Assembly (NCBI RefSeq): GCF_017312405.1
Contig: NZ_BLTG01000007.1
Span: 81,672-145,671 of the forward strand
Length of the DNA stretch: 64,000 nt
Direction of reading: 5' to 3'
Source of the DNA: Mycobacterium sp. PO1
GTDB lineage: Bacteria > Actinomycetota > Actinomycetes > Mycobacteriales > Mycobacteriaceae
Shown here: in pieces, positions 52,460 through 61,290 of the stretch
How the letters are laid out: each line of letters starts with the position of its first letter
Position numbering within the stretch: the first letter of the stretch is position 1
The notes under the pieces: model-generated
What the model was told of the DNA's origin: nothing
Databases searched by the model: none
Seen by the model: the letters and a program-made list of their open reading frames with translations, nothing else
Position numbers and translations under genes: made by a program

Positions 52460-54484
52460 CTAGACCGTGACGGTGTCCGCCGCCGGTTGGCGGGTCGGAG
52501 TGATCCGTCCCTTGACGCCCTTGACCGACGCCCGGTTGAGCAGTTCCTGGTAGAAGTCGTCGGAGACGGTCCGGGTACGGGTCAACAGGAATCCGCTCAA
52601 CCCGGTGAAGTCGGTGACGATGGCCCACTGGTAATCGGGGTCGAGGTCGACGATCCAGTAGTTGCCGGGCGGGTTGGTCGAGGGGCTGCCGAAGAAGAAT
52701 GCGACGTTGAGCTTGTTCTCCGAGCCCTCGACCGGCAGCGCCGCACCGACGATGCGGGATTCGGGGCCGTTGTTGACGAAGTAGTTGCCCGAGTTCTCCA
52801 CCCTGATGGACCCGTCGGGGTTGAGGCTGTACTGCGCGGTGGTGTTGACCAGCCCGATGGAGAAGAACTGCTTGACGCTGCCCACCTCGTACCAGGTGCC
52901 CAGGTAGCGGTTCAGGTCGACGACGGGCGGCGGAGCCAGGACCACCGCCGCGGTGTCGCCCATCACGATGTACTGGTCCGGGGCTCCGTAGATGCCGGCG
53001 CCGTCGGCGGGGCCCAGGCCCTGGTAGAGGTCGTTGATCCACCCCGTGGCCAGCGTGTACACCGCCTCGGTGTTGCCGGCAGGGGAGAACCGGGTCACCA
53101 GTTGGGCGAAGAAGTCGATGATCGGGTTGCTGCCCAGCATCGAGTCGACGTGCGAGCCGTTGGCCAGGGTCACGCCCACGAACTGGCCGGGGCGAGCGGC
53201 CACCAACTCGGCGGTGGTCGCGCCGTTGGAGTTGAAGGGCTGCGGCGGCGCGGCGATCTGATAGACGGGGATGTAGGGGTTGTCCAGGCGTTGCAGCGCG
53301 TCGGTGACCACTCCGCTGAACGAGAACCCGTCGAACATCACCACCCCGCGCAGATTGCCTCCGCTGCCGGGATCTGCGGCGTAGTAGCCGCCCGCGGCGG
53401 TGGCGAAGCCCCCGCCGGCGGAGTGGCCGGAGAGCACGAAGCTGGTCGGCAGGGTGCCCACCAATCCTGCCGCGGTGGCGCTCGTGTTCAGCGAGTCCTC
53501 GCCACCGACGAACATCGCGGCGACGCCCTGCTGCAGCGCTGCGCCGTTGATCCAGCATCCGCCGCAGCGCAGCGACGGGAAGGACGGAAGGTTCGCGGCC
53601 ACCACCACGCTGTTGGTCTGCTGAGCCAGGGTCTTGGCGAGCGCGGAGTACGCCGATTTGGTGCCGAGGAAGCCGTGCTGCAGCCAGATGACGCCGGTCG
53701 CGGCGACCGAACCGTCGGCTTGGGTGGGGAAGTACCAGTCGGCCCGCGTCCGGAACTCGTCGTCATCGAGGGGAATGGTCAGCGTTGCGCGCCCGGTCTG
53801 AACACCGGTCACGGGGCCGGCCGCGGCGGCCTGCAGGACCGCAGGCGCGGCGTTTCCGCTGTCGGAATCGGCCGTTCCCGATGTCGCGACGTCGGCCTCC
53901 GCGGCCTCGTCAGCGACGGCCGCTGCTCTGCCGCTGGGCTGGGTGGCCGCCGCGTCGGAGGCGGCCTCTGCGGCCTCGGGATCCGTGGACGGGGTGACCG
54001 GTTCGGTGTCGGAGGACGCTGAAAGCTCGGATTCGGTGGCGTCAGTGATCCCGGCGTCGGTGGTCTCGGCATCCGTGATCTCGACGTCGGTGCCGTCGAT
54101 GTCCGGGTCGGTGCTCTCGAGGTCGATGCCCTCGGTGGCGTCGGTGTCCTCTTCGCCCGCCGAGGCGAGGTCGTCGATCTCGAGCTCAATCGCGTCCGCC
54201 AGGGCCGCGTCAGCCTGCGCCTCGTCATCCGCGTCGTCGTCCGCCGAGCGTTTGATCGACGCGGGGATCGTTGCCGGGTCGGCGGTAGTACCGGAACCCT
54301 CGGTGGTACCGCCGTCGGGGGAGTTCTGCGAGGCCGCCGACGAGTCCTGCTCAGTCGACGAGCTGGCCGAGTCTGCACTGTCAGACTCGGTGTCGGCGGC
54401 CGCTACACCGGTCGCCGCGGCGAGCGTGAGGCACCCGCCGGCCCCGATGGCCCCAACCCAGATCAACAGTCTTCTCGAGGTCAC
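52460..54484 (-). CDS. Exported lipase-lipocalin fusion protein
   Basis: This 674-residue exported protein has four parts. Residues 1-31: signal peptide with a twin-arginine-like start (TSRRLLIWVGAIGAGG). Residues about 32-235: acidic Asp/Glu/Ser/Thr low-complexity region. Residues about 240-510: alpha/beta-hydrolase with nucleophile elbow LSGHSAGGGFATA (Ser355), close to secreted cutinase/PET hydrolase-like or dienelactone hydrolase-like enzymes. Residues about 520-665: a lipocalin of the Blc type, with NRYLGTWYEVGSVKQFFSIG (the GxW motif) and YSLNPDGSIRVENSGNY. A lipid-binding domain joined to an esterase suggests capture and cleavage of hydrophobic esters outside the cell. The GTG start has a weak site. 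It is divergent from the metalloprotease gene. Confidence 0.88.
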   Translation of the reverse strand: MTSRRLLIWVGAIGAGGCLTLAAATGVAAADTESDSADSASSSTEQDSSAASQNSPDGGTTEGSGTTADPATIPASIKRSADDDADDEAQADAALADAIELEIDDLASAGEEDTDATEGIDLESTDPDIDGTDVEITDAETTDAGITDATESELSASSDTEPVTPSTDPEAAEAASDAAATQPSGRAAAVADEAAEADVATSGTADSDSGNAAPAVLQAAAAGPVTGVQTGRATLTIPLDDDEFRTRADWYFPTQADGSVAATGVIWLQHGFLGTKSAYSALAKTLAQQTNSVVVAANLPSFPSLRCGGCWINGAALQQGVAAMFVGGEDSLNTSATAAGLVGTLPTSFVLSGHSAGGGFATAAGGYYAADPGSGGNLRGVVMFDGFSFSGVVTDALQRLDNPYIPVYQIAAPPQPFNSNGATTAELVAARPGQFVGVTLANGSHVDSMLGSNPIIDFFAQLVTRFSPAGNTEAVYTLATGWINDLYQGLGPADGAGIYGAPDQYIVMGDTAAVVLAPPPVVDLNRYLGTWYEVGSVKQFFSIGLVNTTAQYSLNPDGSIRVENSGNYFVNNGPESRIVGAALPVEGSENKLNVAFFFGSPSTNPPGNYWIVDLDPDYQWAIVTDFTGLSGFLLTRTRTVSDDFYQELLNRASVKGVKGRITPTRQPAADTVTV

Positions 54485-54578
54485 GGACCGGAATCTAGCC
54501 GCGGCACCCTGCGTCGCACAGCGAATTGTCTCGAACGTCAGATTGTTGTCACGCCACGCGACAGAGCAACCAGCAAAT

Positions 54579-54608
54579 TTGCTCCACAGTGACACGACTA
54601 CGTATAGC
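54579..54608 (+). promoter_or_regulatory. Possible promoter of the metalloprotease gene
   Basis: TTGCTC (54579) and TATAGC (54603) are spaced 18 bp apart in a locally AT-rich part of the divergent region, 33 bp before the GTG start. This resembles a SigA-type promoter. No transcription data support it. Confidence 0.3.
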
Positions 54609-54640
54609 CTTAGCCGCGATCACTGACCAGGGGGGAAATT

Positions 54641-56623
54641 GTGGCGTTGACAAGCAGTGATGGCGGGGATTCGCGACGCCCAGCGGTGCGGCGCCGGGCA
54701 GAAGACTTCCCGGTGCGGCAATGGCTGAAGCTGGGTGCGGCGTCGGCCGGTCTGGGTGCGGCCCTGTTGGGGTTCTCGTTGCTGGGGCCCGACGCCGCGA
54801 CCGCGGCCGCGGATAGCGGTGCGGAGTCGTCGGTGTCGCAGCACAGCGATTCGGCCGAGACGTCCGGCAATCACACCGGGGCGGCGCAGTCGGACGCCGA
54901 CGACGCCTCGAACGCTGATGACACCGCCGACGCCGCGGAGACAGAGGACGCCGCAGCGCTCGACGACGGCGACGCCCTCGACGACAGCGACGCGGACGAG
55001 AACGGCTCCGCCGAGACCGATGGCTCCGACGAGAACGATGGCATCGACGAGGACGGCGACATCGACGAGGACGCCGGCACCGTCGAGGACGGCAGCGACT
55101 CTGTCGACGAAGGCAGCGACTCCGTCGACCAGGTCGAGACTCTCGCCACCGATGACGACACGCCGGGCGCCCCCGTTGAGGTGGCCCTCGACCACTCCTC
55201 GCCCGCGTCGACCACTGATGACGGGATCGAGGAGGACGCCACTCTCGTGGCGGCGGCCGCGGTGGAGACGCCGGCGGTCGCGGACGAACCCGCAGCCGAA
55301 CCGGTACCGGCCCCGCCGTGGTTGGCGCCCCGGCGCACCTGGAGCGACGTCGTCGCCGACACCATCGACGCCTGGACGAACAGCACGCAGGCCTGGATCG
55401 ACTCGCTGTCGGTCAGCGAAGAGCGCAAAGCCGAACTGACAGAATCGTTCTGGAATCTGCGTCGCACCTTCTTCAACCAGGCACCCACCGTGGCGCCGGT
55501 GCAGATCAGCGGTCTGATCACGGGTCCGATCGACGGAACGATCGGTGCCGTGGATGCCGACGGAGACGAGATCGTCTACCGGCTGGTGCGCGGACCCCGG
55601 CAGGGAACGGTCGAGATCAACGCCGACGGCTCCTATGTCTACACGCCCGATGCAGATTTCGACGGAGTCGACACGTTCCGTGTGATCGCCATCGATCGTG
55701 GCTTCCATGTCAACCTGCTCAGCCTGCTGCGCCCTATCGGCACGCGAGCCACCTCCCTGATCAACCAGGGCGCCATCACGTTCGCCTTCAACTACCTCGA
55801 CGACGGCGCCGGCTGGACCGAGGAACGGCGGCAGGCCCTGGAAGACGTTGCAAATCAGCTGCTCTGGTACTTTCGGGTCGATCAGCCGGTCACCCTGACC
55901 TACGACGTGGGTCTCGAGGACGACGAGTTCCTCGCCTCCGCGGGCAGCGATCCGATTTCAGAGCGTGCGGGCTTCTGGCGCACGGTGGTGCAGAACAAGC
56001 TGCAGACCGGAGTCGACTCCAACGGCGACAAAGCCGACGGGGAGATCTTCTGGAATTTCACCGAATTCGAGTGGGGCCTGGCCGACACCGTGGGCAGCGG
56101 CGAATACGACTTCGCGTCCACCGTCATCCATGAACTGATGCATTCCTTCGGTTTTCTGTCCGCTGTCGATGCGCCCGGAAAGAACAACGATCGCGACTGG
56201 GTGACGTTCGACAGATTCGTCGTCACCTCGGCGGGTGCCCGGCCGATCAGTCCGTTCTACCGGTGGCGCAACCGCTTCGATCCGTTGCTGACCGACGAAG
56301 AGGACGGACTGTACTTCGGGGGCGCCAACGCGATCGCCGCGTACGGCGGGCTGGTGCCGCTGTACACGCCGAATCCGTGGCAGCCGGGAAGCGCGATGAG
56401 CCACCTCGACGACTTCACCTTCACCGGCGTGAATCAGAAGATCATGAATGCCGCGACCGCCAGCGGGCTGAGTGTGCGGGTCCTCAGCCCGGTAGAACTG
56501 GCTATCCTCACCGACCTCGGCTATCACGTGGTGATGCCGGATTCACCGCCGTACGCGGCGGCGGCCCTCGGGTTCGTGCTGCTGGGTGGGCGCCGCCGGA
56601 AGTCGAAGGCGGCGCCACGCTGA
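54641..56623 (+). CDS. Exported zinc metalloprotease with acidic and Ig-like regions
   Basis: This 660-residue exported protein starts at a GTG after GGGGGAAATT. Residues about 1-55 are a long signal (VRQWLKLGAASAGLGAALLG, then DAATAAADSG). An acidic stretch follows to about 215. Residues about 285-360 form a cadherin/VCBS-like beta domain (GTIGAVDADGDEIVYRLVRG, then GTVEINADGSYVYTPDADF). The C-terminal half is a metalloprotease with HELMHSFGF (His497, Glu498, His501), the HExxHxxG zinc motif. The last 30 residues are a short hydrophobic helix (PPYAAAALGFVLLGG) and a basic tail (RRRKSKAAPR), like a C-terminal membrane anchor. Its acidic layout mirrors the divergent lipase gene. Substrate unknown. 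Confidence 0.87.
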   Translation: MALTSSDGGDSRRPAVRRRAEDFPVRQWLKLGAASAGLGAALLGFSLLGPDAATAAADSGAESSVSQHSDSAETSGNHTGAAQSDADDASNADDTADAAETEDAAALDDGDALDDSDADENGSAETDGSDENDGIDEDGDIDEDAGTVEDGSDSVDEGSDSVDQVETLATDDDTPGAPVEVALDHSSPASTTDDGIEEDATLVAAAAVETPAVADEPAAEPVPAPPWLAPRRTWSDVVADTIDAWTNSTQAWIDSLSVSEERKAELTESFWNLRRTFFNQAPTVAPVQISGLITGPIDGTIGAVDADGDEIVYRLVRGPRQGTVEINADGSYVYTPDADFDGVDTFRVIAIDRGFHVNLLSLLRPIGTRATSLINQGAITFAFNYLDDGAGWTEERRQALEDVANQLLWYFRVDQPVTLTYDVGLEDDEFLASAGSDPISERAGFWRTVVQNKLQTGVDSNGDKADGEIFWNFTEFEWGLADTVGSGEYDFASTVIHELMHSFGFLSAVDAPGKNNDRDWVTFDRFVVTSAGARPISPFYRWRNRFDPLLTDEEDGLYFGGANAIAAYGGLVPLYTPNPWQPGSAMSHLDDFTFTGVNQKIMNAATASGLSVRVLSPVELAILTDLGYHVVMPDSPPYAAAALGFVLLGGRRRKSKAAPR

Positions 56624-56704
56624 GTTCTGGCCGAATAGCGAAACGGGCCGATCCGTTCGGTCATGTTCCGGCAGGTGAACGCGGTGCCTGCCTATAGTGC
56701 AACT

Positions 56705-57541
56705 GTGCCTGAGATGAATCGCCGCGGTGCCATGCTCATGATGGGCTTGGGGATGGCCGCTGCGGCTACCCCGATACGGTCCGCTCACGCTCAGCCGCCC
56801 GCGGCGGAGACCGGCCCGCAGATGTTGTGGCAGGACGAGTTCAACGGCCCCGCGGGAGCACCACCCGACCCCGCGAAGTGGTTCATCGTGCCCGCCCGCG
56901 AGACGATCCGGAACCCGCACGAGTGGGACAAGCCGTTCAACATGGGCCGCTACGTGACCGACCAGGAGCACGTGTTCCAGGACGGCACCGGAAACCTCGT
57001 CATCCGCGCCACCCGCGGTGAAGGCGCCAACATCCAGGAGAAGTACGCCAGCGCCAAGATCATGGGGCTGTGGCGCGGCGGTATCGGGACCACCTGGGAA
57101 GCACGGGTCAAACTCGACTGCCTCACCGACGGCGCCTGGCCGGCGTTCTGGCTCGTCAACGAGAACCCGGTCCGCGGCGGTGAGGTCGATCTGGTCGAGT
57201 GGTACGGCAACAACGACTGGCCGTCGGGAACCACGGTGCATGCCCGGCTGGACGGCACCTCCTTCGCGACCGACCGTCATCCCGTCGACAACGCCTGGCA
57301 CACATGGCGGATGACCTGGCAGACCAGCGGAATGTACTTCTGGAAGGACTACCAGCCGGGCATGGAGCCCTTCTTCACGGTGCCGGCGAACTCGCTGCAG
57401 GACTGGCCGTTCAACGATCCGGGCTTCACGATGGTCCCCGTGTTCAACATCGCCGTGGGCGGCTCCGGCGGGCGTGAACCTGCCGGCGGCACCTATCCCG
57501 CCGAGATGCGCGTCGACTGGATCCGCGTCTTCAGCAGCTAG
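56705..57541 (+). CDS. Exported GH16 beta-glucanase (Rv0315-like)
   Basis: This 278-residue secreted glycoside hydrolase family 16 enzyme matches Rv0315 in place and length. The N-terminus (VPEMNRRGAMLMMGLGMAAA) has a twin-arginine-like Sec/Tat signal ending SAHA. The mature part opens MLWQDEFNGPAGAPPDPAKW. The GH16 catalytic loop E-x-D-x-x-E is GGEVDLVEWYG, giving nucleophile and acid/base Glu with Asp between. Closing strands end YPAEMRVDWIRVFSS. It should cleave beta-1,3 (or mixed) glucans; in M. tuberculosis the homologue is reported to be immunogenic. Confidence 0.9.
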   Translation: MPEMNRRGAMLMMGLGMAAAATPIRSAHAQPPAAETGPQMLWQDEFNGPAGAPPDPAKWFIVPARETIRNPHEWDKPFNMGRYVTDQEHVFQDGTGNLVIRATRGEGANIQEKYASAKIMGLWRGGIGTTWEARVKLDCLTDGAWPAFWLVNENPVRGGEVDLVEWYGNNDWPSGTTVHARLDGTSFATDRHPVDNAWHTWRMTWQTSGMYFWKDYQPGMEPFFTVPANSLQDWPFNDPGFTMVPVFNIAVGGSGGREPAGGTYPAEMRVDWIRVFSS

Positions 57542-57733
57542 CGGGTGTCGACGGGACTCCGTCGAGCGCGTTTCCGGCCGTACGCCCGTGCGCGTACTTC
57601 TGTACCCCTAAGGGGGGGATTCTCGTTTCCCAGCGTTGACCGCACCTGTTTGACCGACGCAGCATCAGCAGCGCGATGCCCTCCGCCTCGCCCGCGCGAA
57701 CCAGCGGAGTCGTTCATTCACAGGAGGTCAGTG

Positions 57734-59029
57734 ATGTCCCTCGTCGATGCCCACGGGAAGGCGCAGACGCGCCACCGGAACGAGTCGGTGCAACGGTTCG
57801 TCCGTCGGTTCGTGCCGGCCACCGGGACGCACCCACCGTCCTACGACTCGGTTGTCATCGCAGGAAACGGTATCGGTGCTCAAGCGTTCGCGGCCCAGCT
57901 GGCCCAGCATCCCCGGTTCGAGGGGAAGGTCACCTTGGTCTCACCACCAGCTCAGGAGTCACGCCGACTCATCAACGGGGTCAGCCTGCGCGGGGTTGCG
58001 GCTGATTTCCTGAGCTCGGCCGTCGGTGTCGATCATGCGACGCTCCTTCAGGCGGCGACGGGCACCAGCCTCCCCGGACCTGTGGCCCACCGCCAGACCG
58101 CCGCGATGGCCGTCGACCGCCATGGTGAGTGGACATTCAGCGATTCCGGTCCCTGGCAGGGCGGAAACAAGGGCAATGCGGCCCCGCTCGTCTACGGCAT
58201 GCGCAACAGCCGCCTGGTTGCGGGGCTGCGCGAACTGCTGGCCGAGCATCCTGTCGAGTACGTCGACGACATGGTGGAATCCGCCGCGCACCTGCGGAGT
58301 CACGCTGCCGGGACACGGCCGCTGTTGGTGAATGCGACCACCAAACCCACACTGCTGGGTGGTGACTCCAGCCGGCCGCAGCGGCTCGTCCTGGCTGTGC
58401 AAGCCCCGATGTTCGAAGCGGATTCGGGAATTTCGTACCCCCTGCAACGAGATACCACCTTCGCCCCGCTGATTCGGCGCAACGGCATCATCGACGTCGG
58501 GTACTTCACCCCGTTCGCCGACCCGCTGTCGCCACGCTCGACGTGGTACGGCATCTTCGCCCGAGTCGTCGGCGCGGATTCCGGCTTCGACAAGGACGCC
58601 GAACTGGCGACCATGACCGCCGAACTGTACGGAGTCGCCAACGCGCTGGGGCTGGTGGTCGACGACGCAGCAGAGACCCTGGCCGGTGCACTGGTCCCGG
58701 CGTCGTCGTGGGGCAAGGTGGCACCCTCCAAACCAGGAACCTTGGAGCTCAAGCGGATGTACTCCGGGGGCGCGCCCTGCTACTACGCAGACGGCATGGT
58801 CTCCGCGGCGATCGGTGGTGTCATCGGCGCAGAAGCCGTGGTGCACGGTCAGGATCCCGATACTGCGATCCGGCGCGCGTTGCGCCCCTGGCGTCGACAC
58901 AATTTTCTGTGGTGGCTGGAGACCAACAAGATCTCCGTGCTGACAGACAGGTTTCTTCGCGTCAATGTTCAAGCCTCCATGGCCTATCCACACAGTGCGG
59001 GTCTGAGGATGTGGAAGTCCGCGGCGTGA
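57734..59029 (+). CDS. FAD-binding monooxygenase component
   Basis: This 431-residue protein starts at the ATG at 57734, where AGGAGGTCAGTG gives an excellent ribosome site; an open frame upstream to 57545 is not coding. FAD-binding Rossmann motif: YDSVVIAGNGIGAQAFAAQL (residues about 37-56). It has no NAD(P)H-binding domain of the usual reductase type, and the next gene encodes a flavin reductase. The end (ETNKISVLTDRFLRVNVQA) is helical. The pair looks like a two-component monooxygenase of styrene monooxygenase/halogenase type, in which reduced flavin is supplied by the partner. The substrate is unknown. Its stop overlaps the reductase start. Confidence 0.82.
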   Translation: MSLVDAHGKAQTRHRNESVQRFVRRFVPATGTHPPSYDSVVIAGNGIGAQAFAAQLAQHPRFEGKVTLVSPPAQESRRLINGVSLRGVAADFLSSAVGVDHATLLQAATGTSLPGPVAHRQTAAMAVDRHGEWTFSDSGPWQGGNKGNAAPLVYGMRNSRLVAGLRELLAEHPVEYVDDMVESAAHLRSHAAGTRPLLVNATTKPTLLGGDSSRPQRLVLAVQAPMFEADSGISYPLQRDTTFAPLIRRNGIIDVGYFTPFADPLSPRSTWYGIFARVVGADSGFDKDAELATMTAELYGVANALGLVVDDAAETLAGALVPASSWGKVAPSKPGTLELKRMYSGGAPCYYADGMVSAAIGGVIGAEAVVHGQDPDTAIRRALRPWRRHNFLWWLETNKISVLTDRFLRVNVQASMAYPHSAGLRMWKSAA

Positions 59030-59535
59030 ACAGCCTCACGCGAAGCGCGATCGGCGCCGACGAGTTCCGGACGGCCATGCGTCGCCTCGCTGCCGGAGTG
59101 AGCATCATCTCGGCGCCGAGTCCGAAAGGCCCCCTGGGTATTACGGCCACCGCGGTCACGTCACTGACCGCAGAGCCTCCCAGCCTGCTCTGCTGTGTCA
59201 ACAAGAATCTGGTCGTCGGTGAAGCCATCAAGTCGATGGGTCGGTACGCGGTCAACGTCCTCAGCCAGGAACACTGCACGCTGGCCAGGCGCTTCGCCGG
59301 CATGGACGGTGCCCGGGGCGCCGAGAAATTCACGGCGGGCGATTGGGAGTACACGCCAGATGGCGTTCCCCGGCTCGCCGACAGCCTGGTGTCATTGACG
59401 TGCGACGTCGACCGCGTCGTGGCGGCCGGCACGCACGACATCCTGATCGGGGTCATCACCGACATCCGGACCGGCAGCCAGGGTGAGCCGCTCATCTACT
59501 GTGACGGATCGTTCTCCGGGGTACTGGCCTTGTGA
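59026..59535 (+). CDS. Flavin reductase (FMN-binding split-barrel)
   Basis: This 169-residue flavin reductase starts at a GTG overlapping the upstream stop (GTGA). It begins LTRSAIGADEFRTAMRRLAA, then GVSIISAPSPKGPLGITATA with the flavin-binding GITA-type loop, and SLTAEPPSLLCCVNKNL. The end (LIYCDGSFSGVL) matches the HpaC/PheA2-like family. It reduces FAD or FMN with NAD(P)H for the coupled monooxygenase. Confidence 0.9.
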   Translation: MNSLTRSAIGADEFRTAMRRLAAGVSIISAPSPKGPLGITATAVTSLTAEPPSLLCCVNKNLVVGEAIKSMGRYAVNVLSQEHCTLARRFAGMDGARGAEKFTAGDWEYTPDGVPRLADSLVSLTCDVDRVVAAGTHDILIGVITDIRTGSQGEPLIYCDGSFSGVLAL

Positions 59536-59663
59536 CGGTATCGCTTGTCCAGCAGCGTATTTCATGCCTCCGCTGCCGTCGAACGCAGGGCTGACCCGTC
59601 GACCGGGCCAGTCAGCCGCTCGCCGCGGGTCGCGCTTCGTAATCCTGGGCCCCGCGATGCGAG

Positions 59664-60881
59664 TCAGAGGTGGCCCCTGTTCTGCATCACGGTGGTGTAG
59701 TGCGCGACAGCTTGCCCTCGGTTGCCGACGTTGAGCTTCCGCAGAATCCGCTTGACGTGCGTCTTGATGGTGCCCTCGGCGAGGAACAACTGTGCCGCAA
59801 TGTCGGCGTTGGTCGCCCCGGTGCTCATCAGTTGCAGAACTTCGAGCTCGCGGCGGGTCAGATTGCGCACCAATCTCAGCGAGCGTGCCGCCCGGTTTTC
59901 TCCGGTGGCCGGCTCGTGCACCAGATCGGGCTGCACAGTCAGGTGGCTCATGGCCACGTTGGTCAATTCACCTGAGCCGACGATGGTGCGGAGCTGCGCC
60001 TCGGTCTGGCACGTCAGAGTCTCCAGGACGGCGCGCTGCCGCATGAGCTGCTGCAGCGTCAGGACACGCTCGAGTGCCTGGCCGATGGAGAAAGCCAACT
60101 CGGCGGCGATGTCGCGGTCGAAGGCGTCGAGTTCTCGTCCGCTGTCGTAGGCGTCGAGGTGCAACGTGGCCTCGATCTGTCCGTTGACGAAGATCGGTGA
60201 GGCCACATATGCCTGGGTGCGGAGCATCCCCACGATCGGCTGGTAGGCCTGCGGCTCCTGCTGTGCGTCGGACACCAGCGCTGGCATCCGGCGCCGGACG
60301 ACCTCGGCCTCCAGCACTCCGGGCACCAGCGGTATCGCGATCTGCTCAGCGCGGGTCTGGCAGTCTGCGGCCCACTCTTGGTTGGACGAGAAGTACGTGG
60401 ACGTGGCGTGCAGCCGGCCACTGTCGATTTTGAACACCATCGCGCGATCCAGACCGGATGCCCTGCACGCTGCCTCTGCAGCAGCCCTGAGCAGGCTGGC
60501 CGGGTCGTTGTGCCCGGCGAACCGCATCCGTTGGCGCATGCTGCCGAGTGAGCGGATGCGGTCCTCGACCAATATCTGCTGCTGTTTGGCAGCGAGCTGT
60601 TGCAACGTCAGGGCGACCTCGCAGATCGTCGCCATCCGGGTCGGATCGTTGGCGGCGAAGTGCATCTGCCGGCGCAACTCGGCGATCACGTGTTCGACAT
60701 GCTGCCCGAGTTCGCCGCATTCAGCCTCGTCCACGGAGGGTGACCACGGCGGGACGTCCACGAGGGTACGTGCACGCTCGAGTGCCTCGGTCAGTAGCGC
60801 AGAGAGGGATCGGCCATCGTGGCCGCGGTTGTTACGCCCGCCTCCTGACGAGGTCCGCGTCGGGGCGAACTTGATCGGCAT
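59664..60881 (-). CDS. GAF-LuxR transcriptional regulator
   Basis: This 405-residue regulator starts at the ATG at 60881 after GGGAGGCCAT. Residues about 55-115 are a helical linker; about 120-290 form a GAF domain (CRASGLDRAMVFKIDSGRLH, then VPGVLEAEVVRRRMPALVSD, and AYVASPIFVNGQIEATLHLD). The C-terminal LuxR helix-turn-helix is LTRRELEVLQLMSTGATNAD, then GTIKTHVKRILRKLNVGNRG. It responds to a small ligand and activates promoters. It is convergent with the flavin monooxygenase pair, 128 bp apart. A perfect 11-bp inverted repeat lies about 25 bp upstream of its start, consistent with self-regulation. Confidence 0.9.
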   Translation of the reverse strand: MPIKFAPTRTSSGGGRNNRGHDGRSLSALLTEALERARTLVDVPPWSPSVDEAECGELGQHVEHVIAELRRQMHFAANDPTRMATICEVALTLQQLAAKQQQILVEDRIRSLGSMRQRMRFAGHNDPASLLRAAAEAACRASGLDRAMVFKIDSGRLHATSTYFSSNQEWAADCQTRAEQIAIPLVPGVLEAEVVRRRMPALVSDAQQEPQAYQPIVGMLRTQAYVASPIFVNGQIEATLHLDAYDSGRELDAFDRDIAAELAFSIGQALERVLTLQQLMRQRAVLETLTCQTEAQLRTIVGSGELTNVAMSHLTVQPDLVHEPATGENRAARSLRLVRNLTRRELEVLQLMSTGATNADIAAQLFLAEGTIKTHVKRILRKLNVGNRGQAVAHYTTVMQNRGHL

Positions 60882-60905
60882 ATGGCCTCCCGCACGGTCG
60901 AGGAC

Positions 60906-60933
60906 ATCTCCGCAGCATGCCCGCTGCGGAGAT
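60906..60933. promoter_or_regulatory. 11-bp inverted repeat upstream of the LuxR gene
   Basis: ATCTCCGCAGC-ATGCCC-GCTGCGGAGAT is a perfect inverted repeat 25 bp before the regulator start. It may be the operator of the LuxR protein or a hairpin in the leader RNA. The rest of 60882-61182 shows no gene; a frame on the plus strand there runs into the antisense of the tRNA and is not coding. Confidence 0.55.
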
Positions 60934-61182
60934 CGCCGCGCAACGGAATGCGCCCGATGTACCCCGAACTGGGTACTCCTTGACCTGCGCCGCGCAGTCG
61001 CCGCGTTCTGTCTCCGCGCAGACGAGCCACCCCAGAGGTGCCGACGTCCACGCGGGTACTGCGCAATTCGATTCTCGGGCGAGAGCTTTCCCCGCGGTTC
61101 AGTAACGTGCCGGACTGTGGACACACCTGCGGAGCAAAGAAAAAGCCGGTGGGCGGGTGCAGCGTGCGCTGGCGGACATTCG

Positions 61183-61256
61183 TGGAGCCGATGACGGGAA
61201 TCGAACCCGCGTATTCAGCTTGGGAAGCTGATGTTCTGCCATTGAACTACATCGGC
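61183..61256 (-). tRNA. tRNA-Gly (anticodon CCC)
   Basis: On the minus strand from 61256: acceptor GCCGATG pairs with CATCGGC; D arm GTTC-AATGGCA-GAAC; anticodon arm TCAGC-TTCCCAA-GCTGA with anticodon CCC; T arm GCGGG-TTCGATT-CCCGT; discriminator T and encoded CCA. It reads GGG glycine codons, frequent in this GC-rich genome. All 74 nt are present. Confidence 0.95.
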
Positions 61257-61290
61257 CTGGTCGAACAGAAAGGCTAGCACCCCCGCCCCG

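Noticed and set aside
61038..61277. Plus-strand small frame ending in IEPAYSAWEADVLPLNY
   Set aside because: This peptide is the well-known mistranslation of an antisense tRNA gene; the tRNA-Gly is on the minus strand here.
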